This document shows, one piece after another, positions 45,641 through 55,806 of a stretch of DNA of 64,000 nucleotides; position 1 is the first letter of the stretch, and the number at the start of each line of letters is the position of its first letter. The stretch spans positions 118,952-182,951 of the forward strand of contig JAHHHB010000004.1 in assembly GCA_019359545.1 (NCBI GenBank), read 5' to 3'. This stretch comes from Desmonostoc geniculatum HA4340-LM1 (GTDB lineage: Bacteria; Cyanobacteriota; Cyanobacteriia; Cyanobacteriales; Nostocaceae). Under the pieces are notes generated by a model that was given only the letters and a program-made list of their open reading frames with translations, did not search any database and was not told where the DNA came from. The translations under genes were made by a program, and so were the position numbers.

Positions 45641-46133
45641 GTTTTGTAGGGGCTTACACCTACTTTTTTACCAAACTTTACTCATATTCAAAATAAAACC
45701 AGGCAATATGCGATCGCCACTAACGCTAGCAGGATTATCAAAAACTTGGGTCTAAAACCCCGTCGTTCTACGACGGCTTTTGGTAAAATAGGGGTAGTGG
45801 AAGGGTAATCAACCACTTAAAAAACCCAATTGCTGCCTAATACGCAGACGCTGTATCTTGACAATTGAATCTATGGGGTTCTACTTCGTAGTTCTAGTAT
45901 CACCTGGAAGTAGGTAAAAGATTCACGGGTACTAGACGAACAGCATTAAAAAAAATTGTTCATCTGTGATTTGCATTGATGACGGAATTTGCAAAACTAA
46001 AGGGGATGAAAACATGGGGATCTCCTTCAGGTTCCGATTTCTAGCCCAGTGACTTTATTTTCACGCAAAGACGCAAAGACGCCAAGATATAGGTTGGCGG
46101 CTTTGCGTCTAATGCAGGAAATCATTTTTAGAT
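45641..46133. other. Non-coding stretch with small hairpin and repeat relics
   Basis: No gene is seen. A short hairpin, CCGTCGT-TCT-ACGACGG (45760-45776), may be the end of an IS200/IS605-type element or a dispersed palindrome. A CGCAAAGA-type repeat lies at 46054-46084. Neither can be assigned to a specific element. Confidence 0.4.
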
Positions 46134-46772
46134 TTACTTGTTAGGCTGAGGAGTTAAGCGCAGATAAGGTTTAACTTCCTGATAGCCTTTGGGGAATTTC
46201 TCTTTGAGGACTTCTGGATCTTTGAGTGAGGGGACAATTACGACATCCTCTCCATCTTTCCAGTCGGCTGGTGTCGCCACGCTGTAGTTATCAGTCAATT
46301 GCAGAGAATCAATCACCCGCAAAAGTTCATCAAAATTGCGTCCCGTGCTGGGGGGATATGTGAAAGTCAGACGGAGTTTTTTGTTGGGGTCAATTACGAA
46401 AACCGATCGCACCGTTACAGCCGCGTTGGCATTGGGGTGGATCATATCATAAAGGTCAGAAACCTGGCGATCGGCGTCTGCCAAAATTGGGTAGTTAAGA
46501 GTGGTGCTTTGAGTTTCTTCAATATCTCCCACCCAGCCATTGTGTGATTCAACATTATCAACGCTAAGTGCGATCGCTTTGACATTGCGCTTGTCAAATT
46601 CTGGTTTCAGCTTGGCAACTGTGCCGAGTTCTGTTGTACAAACAGGTGTAAAATCAGCAGGGTGAGAAAACAGCACAACCCAGCTGTCACCTGCCCATTC
46701 GTAAAAATCGATGTCGCCGTGTGTTGAGGCTTGTTTAAAGTTGGGTACTGTATCACCTAAACGGAGAGCCAT
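46134..46772 (-). CDS. 1-Cys peroxiredoxin (Prx6 type)
   Basis: I start at ATG 46772 (MALRLGDTVPNFKQASTHGD) with AGGGA upstream; the frame is open 19 codons further. The 212-residue protein has the peroxidatic PVCTTELGTVAKL and the Prx6-type long C-terminus (YPPSTGRNFDELLRVIDSLQ, WKDGEDVVIVPSL). It reduces hydrogen and organic peroxides using one catalytic cysteine. It is a monocistronic unit by position. Confidence 0.93.
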   Translation of the reverse strand: MALRLGDTVPNFKQASTHGDIDFYEWAGDSWVVLFSHPADFTPVCTTELGTVAKLKPEFDKRNVKAIALSVDNVESHNGWVGDIEETQSTTLNYPILADADRQVSDLYDMIHPNANAAVTVRSVFVIDPNKKLRLTFTYPPSTGRNFDELLRVIDSLQLTDNYSVATPADWKDGEDVVIVPSLKDPEVLKEKFPKGYQEVKPYLRLTPQPNK

Positions 46773-47140
46773 GTGAGATTCCCTGTAGTTAGAAAAGCAT
46801 ATGTGTTCTACTTTGTCATCATGACACAAAACCCCTATTCCTCAATCGGGCTTTAGCGGTTTGAAACAAAATTTTAGGTTTTGACACTAGTAAACTCAAC
46901 GAGGTTGTCACCAACCCCGTTGGTCTTCAAAACCCTGCTTAATAGTTTCATGTTAATTGGAATTGGTTTTGGGAAAAGCAGATATTCTTGTCAAAGCAGT
47001 TCTAGCGCCCATTTGGCAAAAACTACTGTTGTCTGCGTTGGGTTAAATTGATTAGACATTTTTAAAAATGAATGTAGAGACGTAGCACTGCTACGTCTCT
47101 ACAAGGGTTCGGATAACGTATATTTAATTTGTGGAGATGT
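46773..47140. repeat. Intergenic region with a 15-bp palindromic repeat
   Basis: TGTAGAGACGTAGCA (47073-47087) pairs with TGCTACGTCTCTACA (47089-47103), forming a strong hairpin before the stop of the next minus-strand gene. It belongs to the GAGACG-type dispersed repeats at 41036-41118 and 59558-59600. No gene is seen. Confidence 0.65.
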
Positions 47141-48313
47141 CTATTTGTTTGCCAAAATTTTCTCATAGGCCTGGATTGTAAGCTTTGCGATCGCATCCCA
47201 GCTAAAATTTACATCAGCATATTTGTGGGCGTTTAATCCCCGTCGTTGGCGTTCTGCGGGATTTTCCAAAGCTGCTTGCAATAAATCTACCAGTGCTTCC
47301 ACATCTGTTGTACCCACCCAACCCGATTCACTATCACGTATTTGTTGACAGATATGCACTTGGTCAGAAATGACTACGGGTATCCCTGCTAGCATCGCTT
47401 CAGCTACAGCAATGCCAAAATTTTCATAATAAGAAGGTAAGACGAATAAATCAGCAGCTTGTAGTAAACTAGCTTTTAATTCACCAGTAACAAAGCCAGT
47501 GATTGTAGTGTGCGATCGCAGTGATGAATTTTGAATTTGGGATTTTATTTTTTCTTCGTAATCTGGATCTTGGGGATTTGTACCAGCTAAAACAAAATGA
47601 AATTTATAACCAACCCCTAACAATTTTTCTAGTGCCGGAATCAACAAATTCAACCCTTTTTTTGGGTCAATTCGTGACATAAATAGCACCAACGGTGCAT
47701 CCTTTGGTATTTCTAACTGACTAGATACATTTTTCAGAGGGGATTGAGGCGGTATCACACCCAAAGGAATTACCAAATCTGGCGTGGATACTCCAAATCT
47801 TTCTGATATTTTAGCTTCTTGTTCGCTAGTAAAATGAATTGCCGCCGCACCAGCTAAATTTTGACGTTCTATAATTGCAGCATAAATCTGTTTTAATTGC
47901 TTTTTTTTGCGTAAATCAGCCGGATCGAGAGTACCCAAAGGACGCAAAATATAAGGTAGCTTGTGCTGACGACAGACAATAGCAGCAGCACTACTTATGG
48001 GTGAGAATAAAGCATGAATATGTGCAATATCAAACTCGTGGGCATGAAGTTTTAGCCACTTGAGTAAATCTAGAGAAAATTTGTAGCGACGAAATGGCGC
48101 ACAACGAAAGTAAATGATTTCATAACCATCTTGTTTAATCGGGCGATTTAAGGGAACATCCAGAGGTATTTGACCATTATCACCATTACTATCAGTTGTG
48201 AGAATTGTAACTTCTACTCCCTCTTTTCCCAAAGCTGGAGCTAATCCCAGTACCATTTGACTAGGGCCGCCGTAAATCAGAGAAATTGAGGGAACAATTT
48301 GTAATATTTTCAT
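47141..48313 (-). CDS. GT4 glycosyltransferase (HpsP-like)
   Basis: In this 390-residue GT-B enzyme the N-terminal part opens KILQIVPSISLIYGGPSQMV, the GG loop of GT4 enzymes. The donor domain has LVLFMSRIDPKKGLNLLIPA and the E-x7-E motif LPSYYENFGIAVAEAMLAGI. It is the last gene of a minus-strand block of glycosyltransferases plus polymerase-like gene, resembling the hormogonium polysaccharide hpsL-P set of filamentous cyanobacteria. The specific name is not certain. Confidence 0.85.
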   Translation of the reverse strand: MKILQIVPSISLIYGGPSQMVLGLAPALGKEGVEVTILTTDSNGDNGQIPLDVPLNRPIKQDGYEIIYFRCAPFRRYKFSLDLLKWLKLHAHEFDIAHIHALFSPISSAAAIVCRQHKLPYILRPLGTLDPADLRKKKQLKQIYAAIIERQNLAGAAAIHFTSEQEAKISERFGVSTPDLVIPLGVIPPQSPLKNVSSQLEIPKDAPLVLFMSRIDPKKGLNLLIPALEKLLGVGYKFHFVLAGTNPQDPDYEEKIKSQIQNSSLRSHTTITGFVTGELKASLLQAADLFVLPSYYENFGIAVAEAMLAGIPVVISDQVHICQQIRDSESGWVGTTDVEALVDLLQAALENPAERQRRGLNAHKYADVNFSWDAIAKLTIQAYEKILANK

Positions 48314-48315
48314 TT

Positions 48316-48411
48316 TTTTGTCATTTGTTATTTGTCATTTGTTATTTGTCATTTGTTATTTGTCATTTGTCTTGTGTTATTCACTAATGACCAATGACCA
48401 ATGACTAATGA
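48316..48411. repeat. Heptanucleotide tandem repeats (TTTGTCA/TTTGTTA and AATGACC/AATGACT)
   Basis: About eight units of a 7-nt repeat, then five units of a roughly complementary 7-nt repeat, fill the gap between two glycosyltransferase genes and could fold into a hairpin. The pattern is typical of the short tandem repeats in Nostoc-type genomes. Confidence 0.8.
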
Positions 48412-49587
48412 CTAATGACTATTAACCAATTCTTGATAAAACTCTAATTGCTGCTTAGCTAAAGCTTTATTTGTGTATTTAATCATTGCTTTTTGATAAC
48501 CCATTTCACCAAGAGTGTGAGCAAAATATGGTTTATCCATTAATTCAAGTAAGCAATTAGCAAGGGCTTGGGCATCACCTTCAGGAAAAATTAAACCAGC
48601 ATCACCAATTACATGGGGAATTTCACCGGAATCAGAACCAATCACAGGCACTTGACAAGCCATTGCTTCAATTAGCACGTGACCAAATTGTTCTTTCCAA
48701 CCAGCAGAGGTTAAGGTTTTAAATTTGTAAGTTGTTTCTGAAGGCAGTACTAAAGTACTCATTAAATTGATATAGTTTGCTACTTCGTTATGGGGAACGC
48801 TTTCTACTAAAATTAATCTGGTTTCAATATTGTTCTCTGTTGCTATTTTAATTAATTCTCCTTGTAATTCTCCCCGTCCCAAGAGGAGTAATTTCCAAGG
48901 TTTATTTTTTAACTTCACTAAGGCTTTTAAAAGCGTTAATAAACCCTTTTCTTGAACAAAACGCCCAACAAAACCCACCACAAAATCTTCTTTTTCAATA
49001 CCTAAACTAGCTGCTAACTCTGGTTGTGTTTTGGGAGTAAATAAACTTTCATCTATGCCCAATTGCGGCATGACTTTAATTGCCCCCTGATATCCCCGTT
49101 GTCGCAAAACTTCTGCCCCATCTTGATTGCCAGAAATAATGCCGTGGCTGTTATTGAGGTTATATTTTTCTAATAAAGCAACTGGTAATTTTAATTCATA
49201 GGGGAGGTTCCACCAGGTAAAAAATACATTTTTTGCCTTGAGTCCTAATAGTTTGTTTAAGGCAATCATTTGAGTATAAGCCAATCCTCTAGACCCTTGT
49301 TCTACCTGGATAATTTGGGGGCGGAATTGTTTTAATAAAGATATCAAATCAGCCCCAAAGGTCAGGAGCCCCTGATGATTTTGACTGAAGTTAGAAACCG
49401 GAATTATTTTAAATGAACCTTCATCGCGGTATTCAGTTTCAATGATTTTGTTTTGTACACCACCAGGATTCCAGCGTTTTGGAACCACAACTGTCACTTC
49501 AATGTCAGGTTCTAGCTGAGATAAAGCGCGTAATTTTTCACAGTTGAGGTCTACAATATAAGTGTGACTAGCAACTAAGATTTTCAT
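48412..49587 (-). CDS. GT4 glycosyltransferase (HpsO-like)
   Basis: The 391-residue GT-B enzyme opens KILVASHTYIVDLNCEKLRA. The donor domain has DFVVGFVGRFVQEKGLLTLL and the E-containing GHVLIEAMACQVPVIGSDSG, with HVIGDAGLIFPEGDA at the end. It is third in the block and may add a sugar to the same polymer as its neighbours. The names HpsN/O/P follow the order known for hormogonium polysaccharide genes; this is inference from context and size. Confidence 0.85.
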   Translation of the reverse strand: MKILVASHTYIVDLNCEKLRALSQLEPDIEVTVVVPKRWNPGGVQNKIIETEYRDEGSFKIIPVSNFSQNHQGLLTFGADLISLLKQFRPQIIQVEQGSRGLAYTQMIALNKLLGLKAKNVFFTWWNLPYELKLPVALLEKYNLNNSHGIISGNQDGAEVLRQRGYQGAIKVMPQLGIDESLFTPKTQPELAASLGIEKEDFVVGFVGRFVQEKGLLTLLKALVKLKNKPWKLLLLGRGELQGELIKIATENNIETRLILVESVPHNEVANYINLMSTLVLPSETTYKFKTLTSAGWKEQFGHVLIEAMACQVPVIGSDSGEIPHVIGDAGLIFPEGDAQALANCLLELMDKPYFAHTLGEMGYQKAMIKYTNKALAKQQLEFYQELVNSH

Positions 49588-49621
49588 TGTTATTTGTAAT
49601 TTGTGATTTTTTATTCAGTAA

Positions 49622-49650
49622 TTCCTAACTCCTAACTCCTAACTCCTAAC
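49622..49650. repeat. Heptanucleotide tandem repeat (CCTAACT)
   Basis: Four consecutive CCTAACT units end at the stop codon region of the GT2 gene. It is the same heptamer (inverted) as the TTAGGAG array at 34383-34453. Confidence 0.8.
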
Positions 49651-50630
49651 TAAACTTTTTGATCCAAACGAGTGTAAATTTGGCCATCATTCCATACTGA
49701 TTGGATGACAGTACCCAAGGCTTTGAAAAAACCCAAAGTGTAAAAAATACCGCGAGTGAGAATTTTGATGAGGGAACCGCTTTTATGGCAAGGTGGGCGT
49801 CCCAAGACGTGACAATCAAATAAACGCGCGTATAGGCGTAAAGCTTGGGTAACAGTGAGGTTTTTTAGTCCCAATAGGAAATGATTGTGGTAAAAGGTGA
49901 GTTGATATTTAAGCGATCGCATACTAATATCATGACAACCCCCAGTCTCTTCACCTAAATGCACCAAATGGGCTTCTGGGTCATACCAAATCTTATATCC
50001 CGTCTGTCGCACCCGCAAGCAAAAATCTGATTCTTCCCGCACTGCACTACCGCCAAATCTCTCATCAAAACTCAATCCATACTTGGTAAAAATTTCCCGG
50101 CGAAAGGACATATTACACCCCCTTGCTGTCAGTACTTGCTGGGGTTTGATCGTATGTACTAAATCAATATGATACCAAGCAATACCAGGGTCCATAGCTT
50201 CGGGAGGCAGATATTCAATCTCTAAATCTCCTCCAGAATCACCCAATTTCATTCTGTCAAATACCCGTCCAGCAACAGCCCCCACCTCTGGGTTTTGCAA
50301 ATAATTTTTCGCATGGGCTGATAACAATCCAGGGGTTAGCTGCACATCATCATCAATAAATAGTATTATTTCACCAGATGACCGCCGCACAGCATAATTC
50401 CGCGCCCCTGGCAAACTCGCCCAATCTAACCGCAACCATTTAATTTTACCTGCCTCCGCCATTTCCTCTAGGTAGGCTTGAATTTCTGGTTGGTGTTTTG
50501 CGGTTTGGTCTATTACTAAAACTTCAAAATTCGGATAGTCCTGTTTCAGGACATCTACAATGCTATCCCGTAGCGGTTCCTCCCGACCATATGTCGGGAT
50601 AACCACAGTAATTAAAGGCCAATTATTCAT
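49650..50630 (-). CDS. GT2 glycosyltransferase (HpsN-like)
   Basis: The 326-residue GT-A enzyme opens PLITVVIPTYGREEPLRDSI. The catalytic metal site is GEIILFIDDDVQLTPGLLSA (DDD), and the acceptor-side motif appears in DERFGGSAVREESDFCLRVR. A C-terminal hydrophobic tail (GIFYTLGFFKALGTVIQSV) may anchor it to the membrane. It lies between the polymerase-like gene and two GT4 genes, all on the minus strand. Confidence 0.87.
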   Translation of the reverse strand: MNNWPLITVVIPTYGREEPLRDSIVDVLKQDYPNFEVLVIDQTAKHQPEIQAYLEEMAEAGKIKWLRLDWASLPGARNYAVRRSSGEIILFIDDDVQLTPGLLSAHAKNYLQNPEVGAVAGRVFDRMKLGDSGGDLEIEYLPPEAMDPGIAWYHIDLVHTIKPQQVLTARGCNMSFRREIFTKYGLSFDERFGGSAVREESDFCLRVRQTGYKIWYDPEAHLVHLGEETGGCHDISMRSLKYQLTFYHNHFLLGLKNLTVTQALRLYARLFDCHVLGRPPCHKSGSLIKILTRGIFYTLGFFKALGTVIQSVWNDGQIYTRLDQKV

Positions 50631-50770
50631 AATTTTTCTTAAATAATTTTACTATTTTAATAGTCATTGGAAGTGTTGACTGCTGACTGTTGACTGTTGA
50701 GTTTTTTTTGACTTTTGACTTCCCCAAAGGGGCTGACCTCCCATGATAACTTTTAGCATTTTGTTTGCAT

Positions 50771-52426
50771 CTAAATTGTTTTGAGACGTTTTTTCTTGTT
50801 TTTTTGGTTCGGGTCGGCATCTTCTTTTTCTTGTTTTTCCAGTTCTGGCAATTTAAAAAGAACTCCCGCAAAAAACCAATAATAGACAGCAACTGGATCT
50901 ACATCCAAGGGATAGTAGTAGGTGTTATAGCTAATAAACAATATAAACACCCATAAAGCTGCTCCGTAACTGCGGAAATTACGGTTTTTTATCGAGCGAT
51001 AGGTTTTGAAGGCAATAATTGTTAAACTTGTGACTAAACCCAAAAACGCTAATACCCCAAGAATTCCAATTTCATAAAGTACTTTCGGGTAATAAGTTTC
51101 TACCAGCTTAGTTTCACCCATTGCACGGGCAGAGTTAGTTGCTCGACCTAAGCCACTACCTAAAGGGCCGTCTACGTCTTTCCAATTTTCTTCAAATTGC
51201 TGGACGATAAAATCTTGAGGTGGTGAAGCTTCCCAACGACTAGTAAAACTTGCGGTTCTCTCTTGGACGACAGCAGGGTTAGTTATCATCGCTATTCCCA
51301 AAATCAAAGCTAGTCCGATTCCTATGGGAATAAACCGTTTCAGGTTGCCAATTTGACCTGTGAGCAATAGCAAAATTCCGAAGCAGGTTGGTACTAAAGC
51401 TAAGGCGATTCTCTGTCCAGAAATGACAGCATTAATAAATACTGAACCTAAAGCACCTAAGCTGATTAACCGCCATATTATCGAGGGGTCGGTGAAGCCG
51501 GTGGCAAAGGTAAAAAAGGTGCTGGAAATTAAAAACCATGCCCACTGCCAAGGAGCTACAAATGTTCCTGGTAAGCGAATAACTCCTTCTTCAGGACTAT
51601 ATAAGAGCGCTCCACCAAAATAACACCGAGCTTCTAGTGATGTGACAAATAGCGCATTTCCTTCAAGACCTCTAGTGCCTTTACATATACCAGTTAGTAG
51701 TAACAAATATTGAATAAATCCCAGGGCACAGCAAGTCAGTATGAGGACTATTTGCAGGCGCGATAAAAATAGAAAATCTCGCTTATCTCGAATTAAATAG
51801 TAAGCACAACCAATCAAAGGCACATAGCCTAAAAGTACTTTCAGTCCCAGAATTCCCATACCTAAGGGTATTTCTTTGGGTGCTTTTTGTAAAAGTCCGA
51901 CACTAGGAGGGTTAAACTGCTGTCCACCATTGACAAACAACAGTGTTAACACACTACAAGCCAAAACAATATAAAGTGGAGTTTTAATTCCTGGGGGAAT
52001 AATTATCGGTATCCCTTGTTTACGGCAAGTTTGCCAAAGTCCAATCAGGGCTGGAACGTAAAAAGCATCTTTAGCTAATTGGAGTATGGGACTATTGCCC
52101 AAATAGTAAGTAATAGTACCACCAGCAGGTACGTAAATAATGAAGGCATATAGGGCTTGGCGGGGATATTTGTAAGAAAGGGACATGACAATTATCCCCA
52201 AGACACCAGGGACTGCTGCTTTAATTCCAGCTACGAAAAAAAGCACAATGCCTAAGAAGACACCGCCAAAGGTGGCGGTGGTGAGTAAGCTGGTGAGTTC
52301 TTTACGTGCTTGGGCTGCTTTGCGCTTCTGGGCTAACTGTTCTTTGAGGCTAAGGGTAGGAGTTTCGTTTTTAGCCCGCTTTTTCGAGTTTTTAGACGAT
52401 CGCGATTTTGAATTTCTTTTTTGCAT
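50771..52426 (-). CDS. hpsL: O-antigen ligase/polymerase-like membrane protein (HpsL-like)
   Basis: I choose ATG 52426 (MQKRNSKSRSSKNSKKRAKN, 551 residues); the frame is open 16 codons upstream. A basic coiled N-terminus is followed by about twelve membrane helices (GVFLGIVLFFVAGIKAAVPG, ALYAFIIYVPAGGTITYYLG, IGILGVLAFLGLVTSLTIIA). A large loop holds FVAPWQWAWFLISSTFFTFA and the periplasmic GPLGSGLGRATNSARAMGET. This is the O-antigen ligase/Wzy-C pattern and matches my memory of HpsL. It would polymerise or ligate the hormogonium polysaccharide. The upstream GT gene ends 36 bp before this start. Confidence 0.6.
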   Translation of the reverse strand: MQKRNSKSRSSKNSKKRAKNETPTLSLKEQLAQKRKAAQARKELTSLLTTATFGGVFLGIVLFFVAGIKAAVPGVLGIIVMSLSYKYPRQALYAFIIYVPAGGTITYYLGNSPILQLAKDAFYVPALIGLWQTCRKQGIPIIIPPGIKTPLYIVLACSVLTLLFVNGGQQFNPPSVGLLQKAPKEIPLGMGILGLKVLLGYVPLIGCAYYLIRDKRDFLFLSRLQIVLILTCCALGFIQYLLLLTGICKGTRGLEGNALFVTSLEARCYFGGALLYSPEEGVIRLPGTFVAPWQWAWFLISSTFFTFATGFTDPSIIWRLISLGALGSVFINAVISGQRIALALVPTCFGILLLLTGQIGNLKRFIPIGIGLALILGIAMITNPAVVQERTASFTSRWEASPPQDFIVQQFEENWKDVDGPLGSGLGRATNSARAMGETKLVETYYPKVLYEIGILGVLAFLGLVTSLTIIAFKTYRSIKNRNFRSYGAALWVFILFISYNTYYYPLDVDPVAVYYWFFAGVLFKLPELEKQEKEDADPNQKNKKKRLKTI

Positions 52427-52461
52427 AGTAATGCTGTAGCCTATCAGCCTCAAGGAATCTA

Positions 52462-53229
52462 TTATAGTTGACAAATTTCTTTGGATTGCTGTAAGTCGTA
52501 CAATCCAAATTCATCTCTAATTGATTGATTTAATAATTTGCGATTAAAAATGCTAAACTTCAGTCTTTTTGAATTATCAAAAAGATTTTCTCCTGTTTCC
52601 AAAATATAAACCGCACCTAGAAATGGTAATGATTTAATAGCTTTTCCTTTGTTTTTTAAAATATCTCTGACTTTGGCATGATCTATATAATATCTATAGT
52701 ATCCATAGCCACGATTATATTCTGCGTTCTGGGGCAAATCATTCAAATCATATCGGATAATGTTACAACTGCCGCACATTTTATAAAAATTGCTTCTTTT
52801 CAGATATATGTAATTACTTCCTTCCTGATATTTATAACCTTTATTGATAAACCATCCATTAGAATCTGGGTGTTGTTGAATAAATTTTGCTAAATTTTGA
52901 CTTACACAATCGTCAGCATCAACTGTCATAGTGTGAGTGGGAGAAAATTGACGAGCATAAATCAATCCTTTTAGGATTTTCCGCCCTTTATCTGTGTCTC
53001 CTTTAGCTATAGGGTTAATTTCGTTTGGAGGATCAAAATTAACTGTAATGTATGTAATTTGGGAATGAGTGAATTCTATTTTGGGCTTTTCGTGACAAAC
53101 AACAATAACGTGAAAATTGGGTGAGGTCTGATTACAAACTGATTTAATGCATCTTTCAAACAATTGTGTAACACGCTCCCAGGAATTGGAAACTTGTGCG
53201 CTTTTGAGTGGAATAACAAAAACAAGCAC
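52462..53229 (-). CDS. GT-A fold glycosyltransferase-like protein
   Basis: The 255-residue protein opens MLVFVIPLKSAQVSNSWERV and has a nucleotide-sugar/metal site in THTMTVDADDCVSQNLAKFI. Later LPFLGAVYILETGENLFDNS and RKLLNQSIRDEFGLYDL are conserved-looking. It resembles small GT2-type transferases. It is the first gene of the polymerase-glycosyltransferase block, 36 bp before hpsL. Substrate unknown. Confidence 0.7.
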   Translation of the reverse strand: MLVFVIPLKSAQVSNSWERVTQLFERCIKSVCNQTSPNFHVIVVCHEKPKIEFTHSQITYITVNFDPPNEINPIAKGDTDKGRKILKGLIYARQFSPTHTMTVDADDCVSQNLAKFIQQHPDSNGWFINKGYKYQEGSNYIYLKRSNFYKMCGSCNIIRYDLNDLPQNAEYNRGYGYYRYYIDHAKVRDILKNKGKAIKSLPFLGAVYILETGENLFDNSKRLKFSIFNRKLLNQSIRDEFGLYDLQQSKEICQL

Positions 53230-53480
53230 TATAGCAATCCTATTTGAGTTGTGAAATTAGGCGCAAAGAAAGGCAATAGGCGATAGATTTTTTCAGGAAT
53301 GATTCTAGATATATATAGGAATCATATTTGATTTGGAGAATCACTCGTAGAGGTAAGGGACTCTTTATTGGGGACTCTTTACTGGGAAGAAGGAATAAAG
53401 GTGTACCTAGCTTCCTAAAAATCAAATATGAGTCCTATAGCAGTTCCCATTCAGATGCAGTACAACATCGTATCACAAGG

Positions 53481-53725
53481 TGTAGGGGCACGGCACTGCC
53501 CAGTGGTGTCAACTTAAGCTCAAATGCTTATCCCACAGGCGTTTTACCCCCCTTAGTCCCCCCGATATATTGGGGGGAAAAAGAAATGCAGTTCCCTCCC
53601 CTTTATAAGGGGAGGGTTAGGGTGGGGTAACACGTTGAGTGATGGTCAGTGAGTGAACTCAATATCACGTCTTCATAAGGGTTTCACGTTAAGTTGACAC
53701 TAATGGGCACTGCCGTGCCCTTACA
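53481..53725. mobile_element. MITE-like element with imperfect terminal inverted repeats
   Basis: The left end (from TGTAGGGGCACGGCACTGCC at 53481) and the right end (to 53725) are inverted copies over about 37 bp with few mismatches. Their inner limits, GTGTCAACTTAA and TTAAGTTGACAC, match exactly. The 245-bp interior has no gene but holds a CCCCCC...GGGGGG palindrome and a C-rich/G-rich pair (CTCCCCTT / AAGGGGAG). The structure suggests a non-autonomous transposable element of about 245 bp. No flanking target duplication was checked in detail. Confidence 0.6.
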
Positions 53726-53768
53726 GGTGTACCTCATTCAAATTTTAAAAGCCGAGATATTAGCTAAC

Positions 53769-55241
53769 TTAATCCATCAGATGCTGCTGGACTTTTGAGA
53801 CTAATTCATTTGTCCAGTGGTTGGCAAGTTCGGCATTGGCGGCTTCCACCATAACTCTGATTACTGGTTCTGTACCAGAGGCGCGAACTAAGATTCTACC
53901 AGAATCGCCCATTGCAGCTTCGGCAAGATCGATCGCTTTTTGCACTGGTTGGCAATCTTTCCATCCTAAACGGCGATCGCGGTCTATAACTCGCACGTTC
54001 CGCAATAATTGAGGATAGGTCTGGAAGCTTTGCTCTACTAATTCTGCTAGGGAAACACCACTTTGTTTGACTAAAGCTGCTAAATGCAAGGCTGTTAATA
54101 AGCCATCCCCTGTTACGGCATAATGACGGCAAAGTATATGACCTGATTGTTCGCCGCCTAGCATTCCCCCAGTCCGCAGCATTTCGGCTTGCACGTATTG
54201 GTCCCCGACTGCGGTGCGAATCAAGTTCCCACCTATTTCATTCCAAGCTTTCTCGAAGCCTAAGTTAGCCATGACTGTGGATACAATCAAGTTATCTGGT
54301 AGTTGTTGTTTTTGTTGTAGGTGGCGTCCCCAGAGGTAGAGAATGTAATCGCCGTTAACTTGTCTGCCAGTATTATCTACTGCTAAGACGCGATCGGCGT
54401 CGCCATCAAAGGCAAAGCCTATGTCGGCGTTGTGTTCTTGTACGGTTGCTGCCAAAATATCTAGGTGGGTGGAACCACAGTTGACGTTAATGCGATCGCC
54501 ATCTGCTTCGTTATGCAAGCAAATTACCTCTGCACCCATCTGTGTAAATACTGTTGGTGCTAATCCTACTGCTGCTCCCCATGCTAAATCTAAAACAATC
54601 TTCATTCCTTCAAGATTGAAGCCACCATCCAAGGGTTTTTTCAACGCCTCGCCATAATGGCTGATTAACTCGCAACGTGAGTAATGTCTGCCGCAATTAC
54701 TCTCAGTAGCAGCAGTTGAAATCTTGCCACGCAGTCCGGCTTCAATTTCTGCTTGCAATAATTGGGGTAACTTCCCACCATCGGCACCAAAAACTTTAAT
54801 GCCGTTGTCTTCTGGGGGGTTATGACTGGCAGAAATCATCACTCCACCGATGGCATCACTGATACTGGTAAGATAGGCAACGCAAGGAGTGGGACATAAT
54901 CCCAAATACCAAACCTCTAACCCTGCTGCTGTTAACCCGGCACTCAAAGCCATTGCCAGCATATCACCAGAGTTTCGAGAATCCTGTCCCAAAATCACTG
55001 GCCCCACACCAGTAGCATGATTACGTAAAACAATACCCGCCCAAAATCCAATTTGCAATGCTAGGGGCGCACTCAGTAATTCTCCTACTCGTCCGCGAAT
55101 ACCATCTGTGCCAAATAACGCATTTGCTGGTAGTGGTAGTAAATTCAGCCCAAAACTGCTCTCAATCCCTTTGCCTAATCCATTAGCTTCGGAAGCAGAA
55201 TTCCCAACAATGCCAGATGTCCGAGTTACAGATGAAACCAT
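53769..55241 (-). CDS. glmM: Phosphoglucosamine mutase
   Basis: I prefer ATG 55241 ([20 protein letters not shown], 490 residues); the frame is open 13 codons upstream. The enzyme interconverts glucosamine-6- and 1-phosphate for UDP-GlcNAc. It has [11 protein letters not shown], the active-site phosphoserine loop [20 protein letters not shown], the metal loop [15 protein letters not shown], and the sugar-specificity GGEQSGH and [15 protein letters not shown] motifs. The first 40 residues are extra to the family and may be disordered. UDP-GlcNAc also feeds the polysaccharide genes at the left of the window. Confidence 0.93.
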   Translation of the reverse strand: MVSSVTRTSGIVGNSASEANGLGKGIESSFGLNLLPLPANALFGTDGIRGRVGELLSAPLALQIGFWAGIVLRNHATGVGPVILGQDSRNSGDMLAMALSAGLTAAGLEVWYLGLCPTPCVAYLTSISDAIGGVMISASHNPPEDNGIKVFGADGGKLPQLLQAEIEAGLRGKISTAATESNCGRHYSRCELISHYGEALKKPLDGGFNLEGMKIVLDLAWGAAVGLAPTVFTQMGAEVICLHNEADGDRINVNCGSTHLDILAATVQEHNADIGFAFDGDADRVLAVDNTGRQVNGDYILYLWGRHLQQKQQLPDNLIVSTVMANLGFEKAWNEIGGNLIRTAVGDQYVQAEMLRTGGMLGGEQSGHILCRHYAVTGDGLLTALHLAALVKQSGVSLAELVEQSFQTYPQLLRNVRVIDRDRRLGWKDCQPVQKAIDLAEAAMGDSGRILVRASGTEPVIRVMVEAANAELANHWTNELVSKVQQHLMD

Positions 55242-55806
55242 ATGTCTAAACACTCCACACAACAAACTGAAAAATAGCACTTGAGACTTGATTCAGCAAT
55301 TTCGACATTCTTTATTCTCTTTAAAAATTCGCTCTAGATAAACTTAATTTTACGTAAAAATACTTAAAAAATACTTCTTTGATTGTAAATATTTCATGAA
55401 GTCGGTGTTGCTTTTTACGTTATCAGTAAAGTTTACTCATTTTAGCGAATTCTTATTTTTATACGCTCTATCTTAATCTTGACTCTTCTGTGTATTAGTT
55501 AATACTTAAAGTCTTTTTAAAATTAAAAGTAATATTTATTACTTTTAGTAATTAGCTCGCTTTTCCAGAAAACTTGAGAATGCAAGTAAAATCTAACTGA
55601 TAAAAACAAAAAAGCAAAATTCCAGCAATATAAAGTTCTATTCATTTTGTGAGTTCGTTGTGTAAAAAGCTACAAAACTATCAAAGCTTAAAAAATTTTA
55701 ATATAAATTCTCATCAAATAGTTTTAAGGTAAGGTTTTAATGGCCTTTTTAGCCGTTGGTCGGTTAAAACTCCGGCAGTTGACTTTTTAAAGTTGAGAAA
55801 TTTAGC
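55242..55806. other. AT-rich intergenic region upstream of the heme oxygenase gene
   Basis: 565 bp separate divergent glmM and the heme oxygenase gene. No gene is visible. The stretch GGCCTTTTTAGCCGTTGG near 55741 may be part of the leader. Promoters for both genes must lie here but are not placed. Confidence 0.4.

Noticed and set aside
48316..48411. Possible CRISPR array
   Set aside because: Units are 7 nt with no spacers; these are heptanucleotide tandem repeats.
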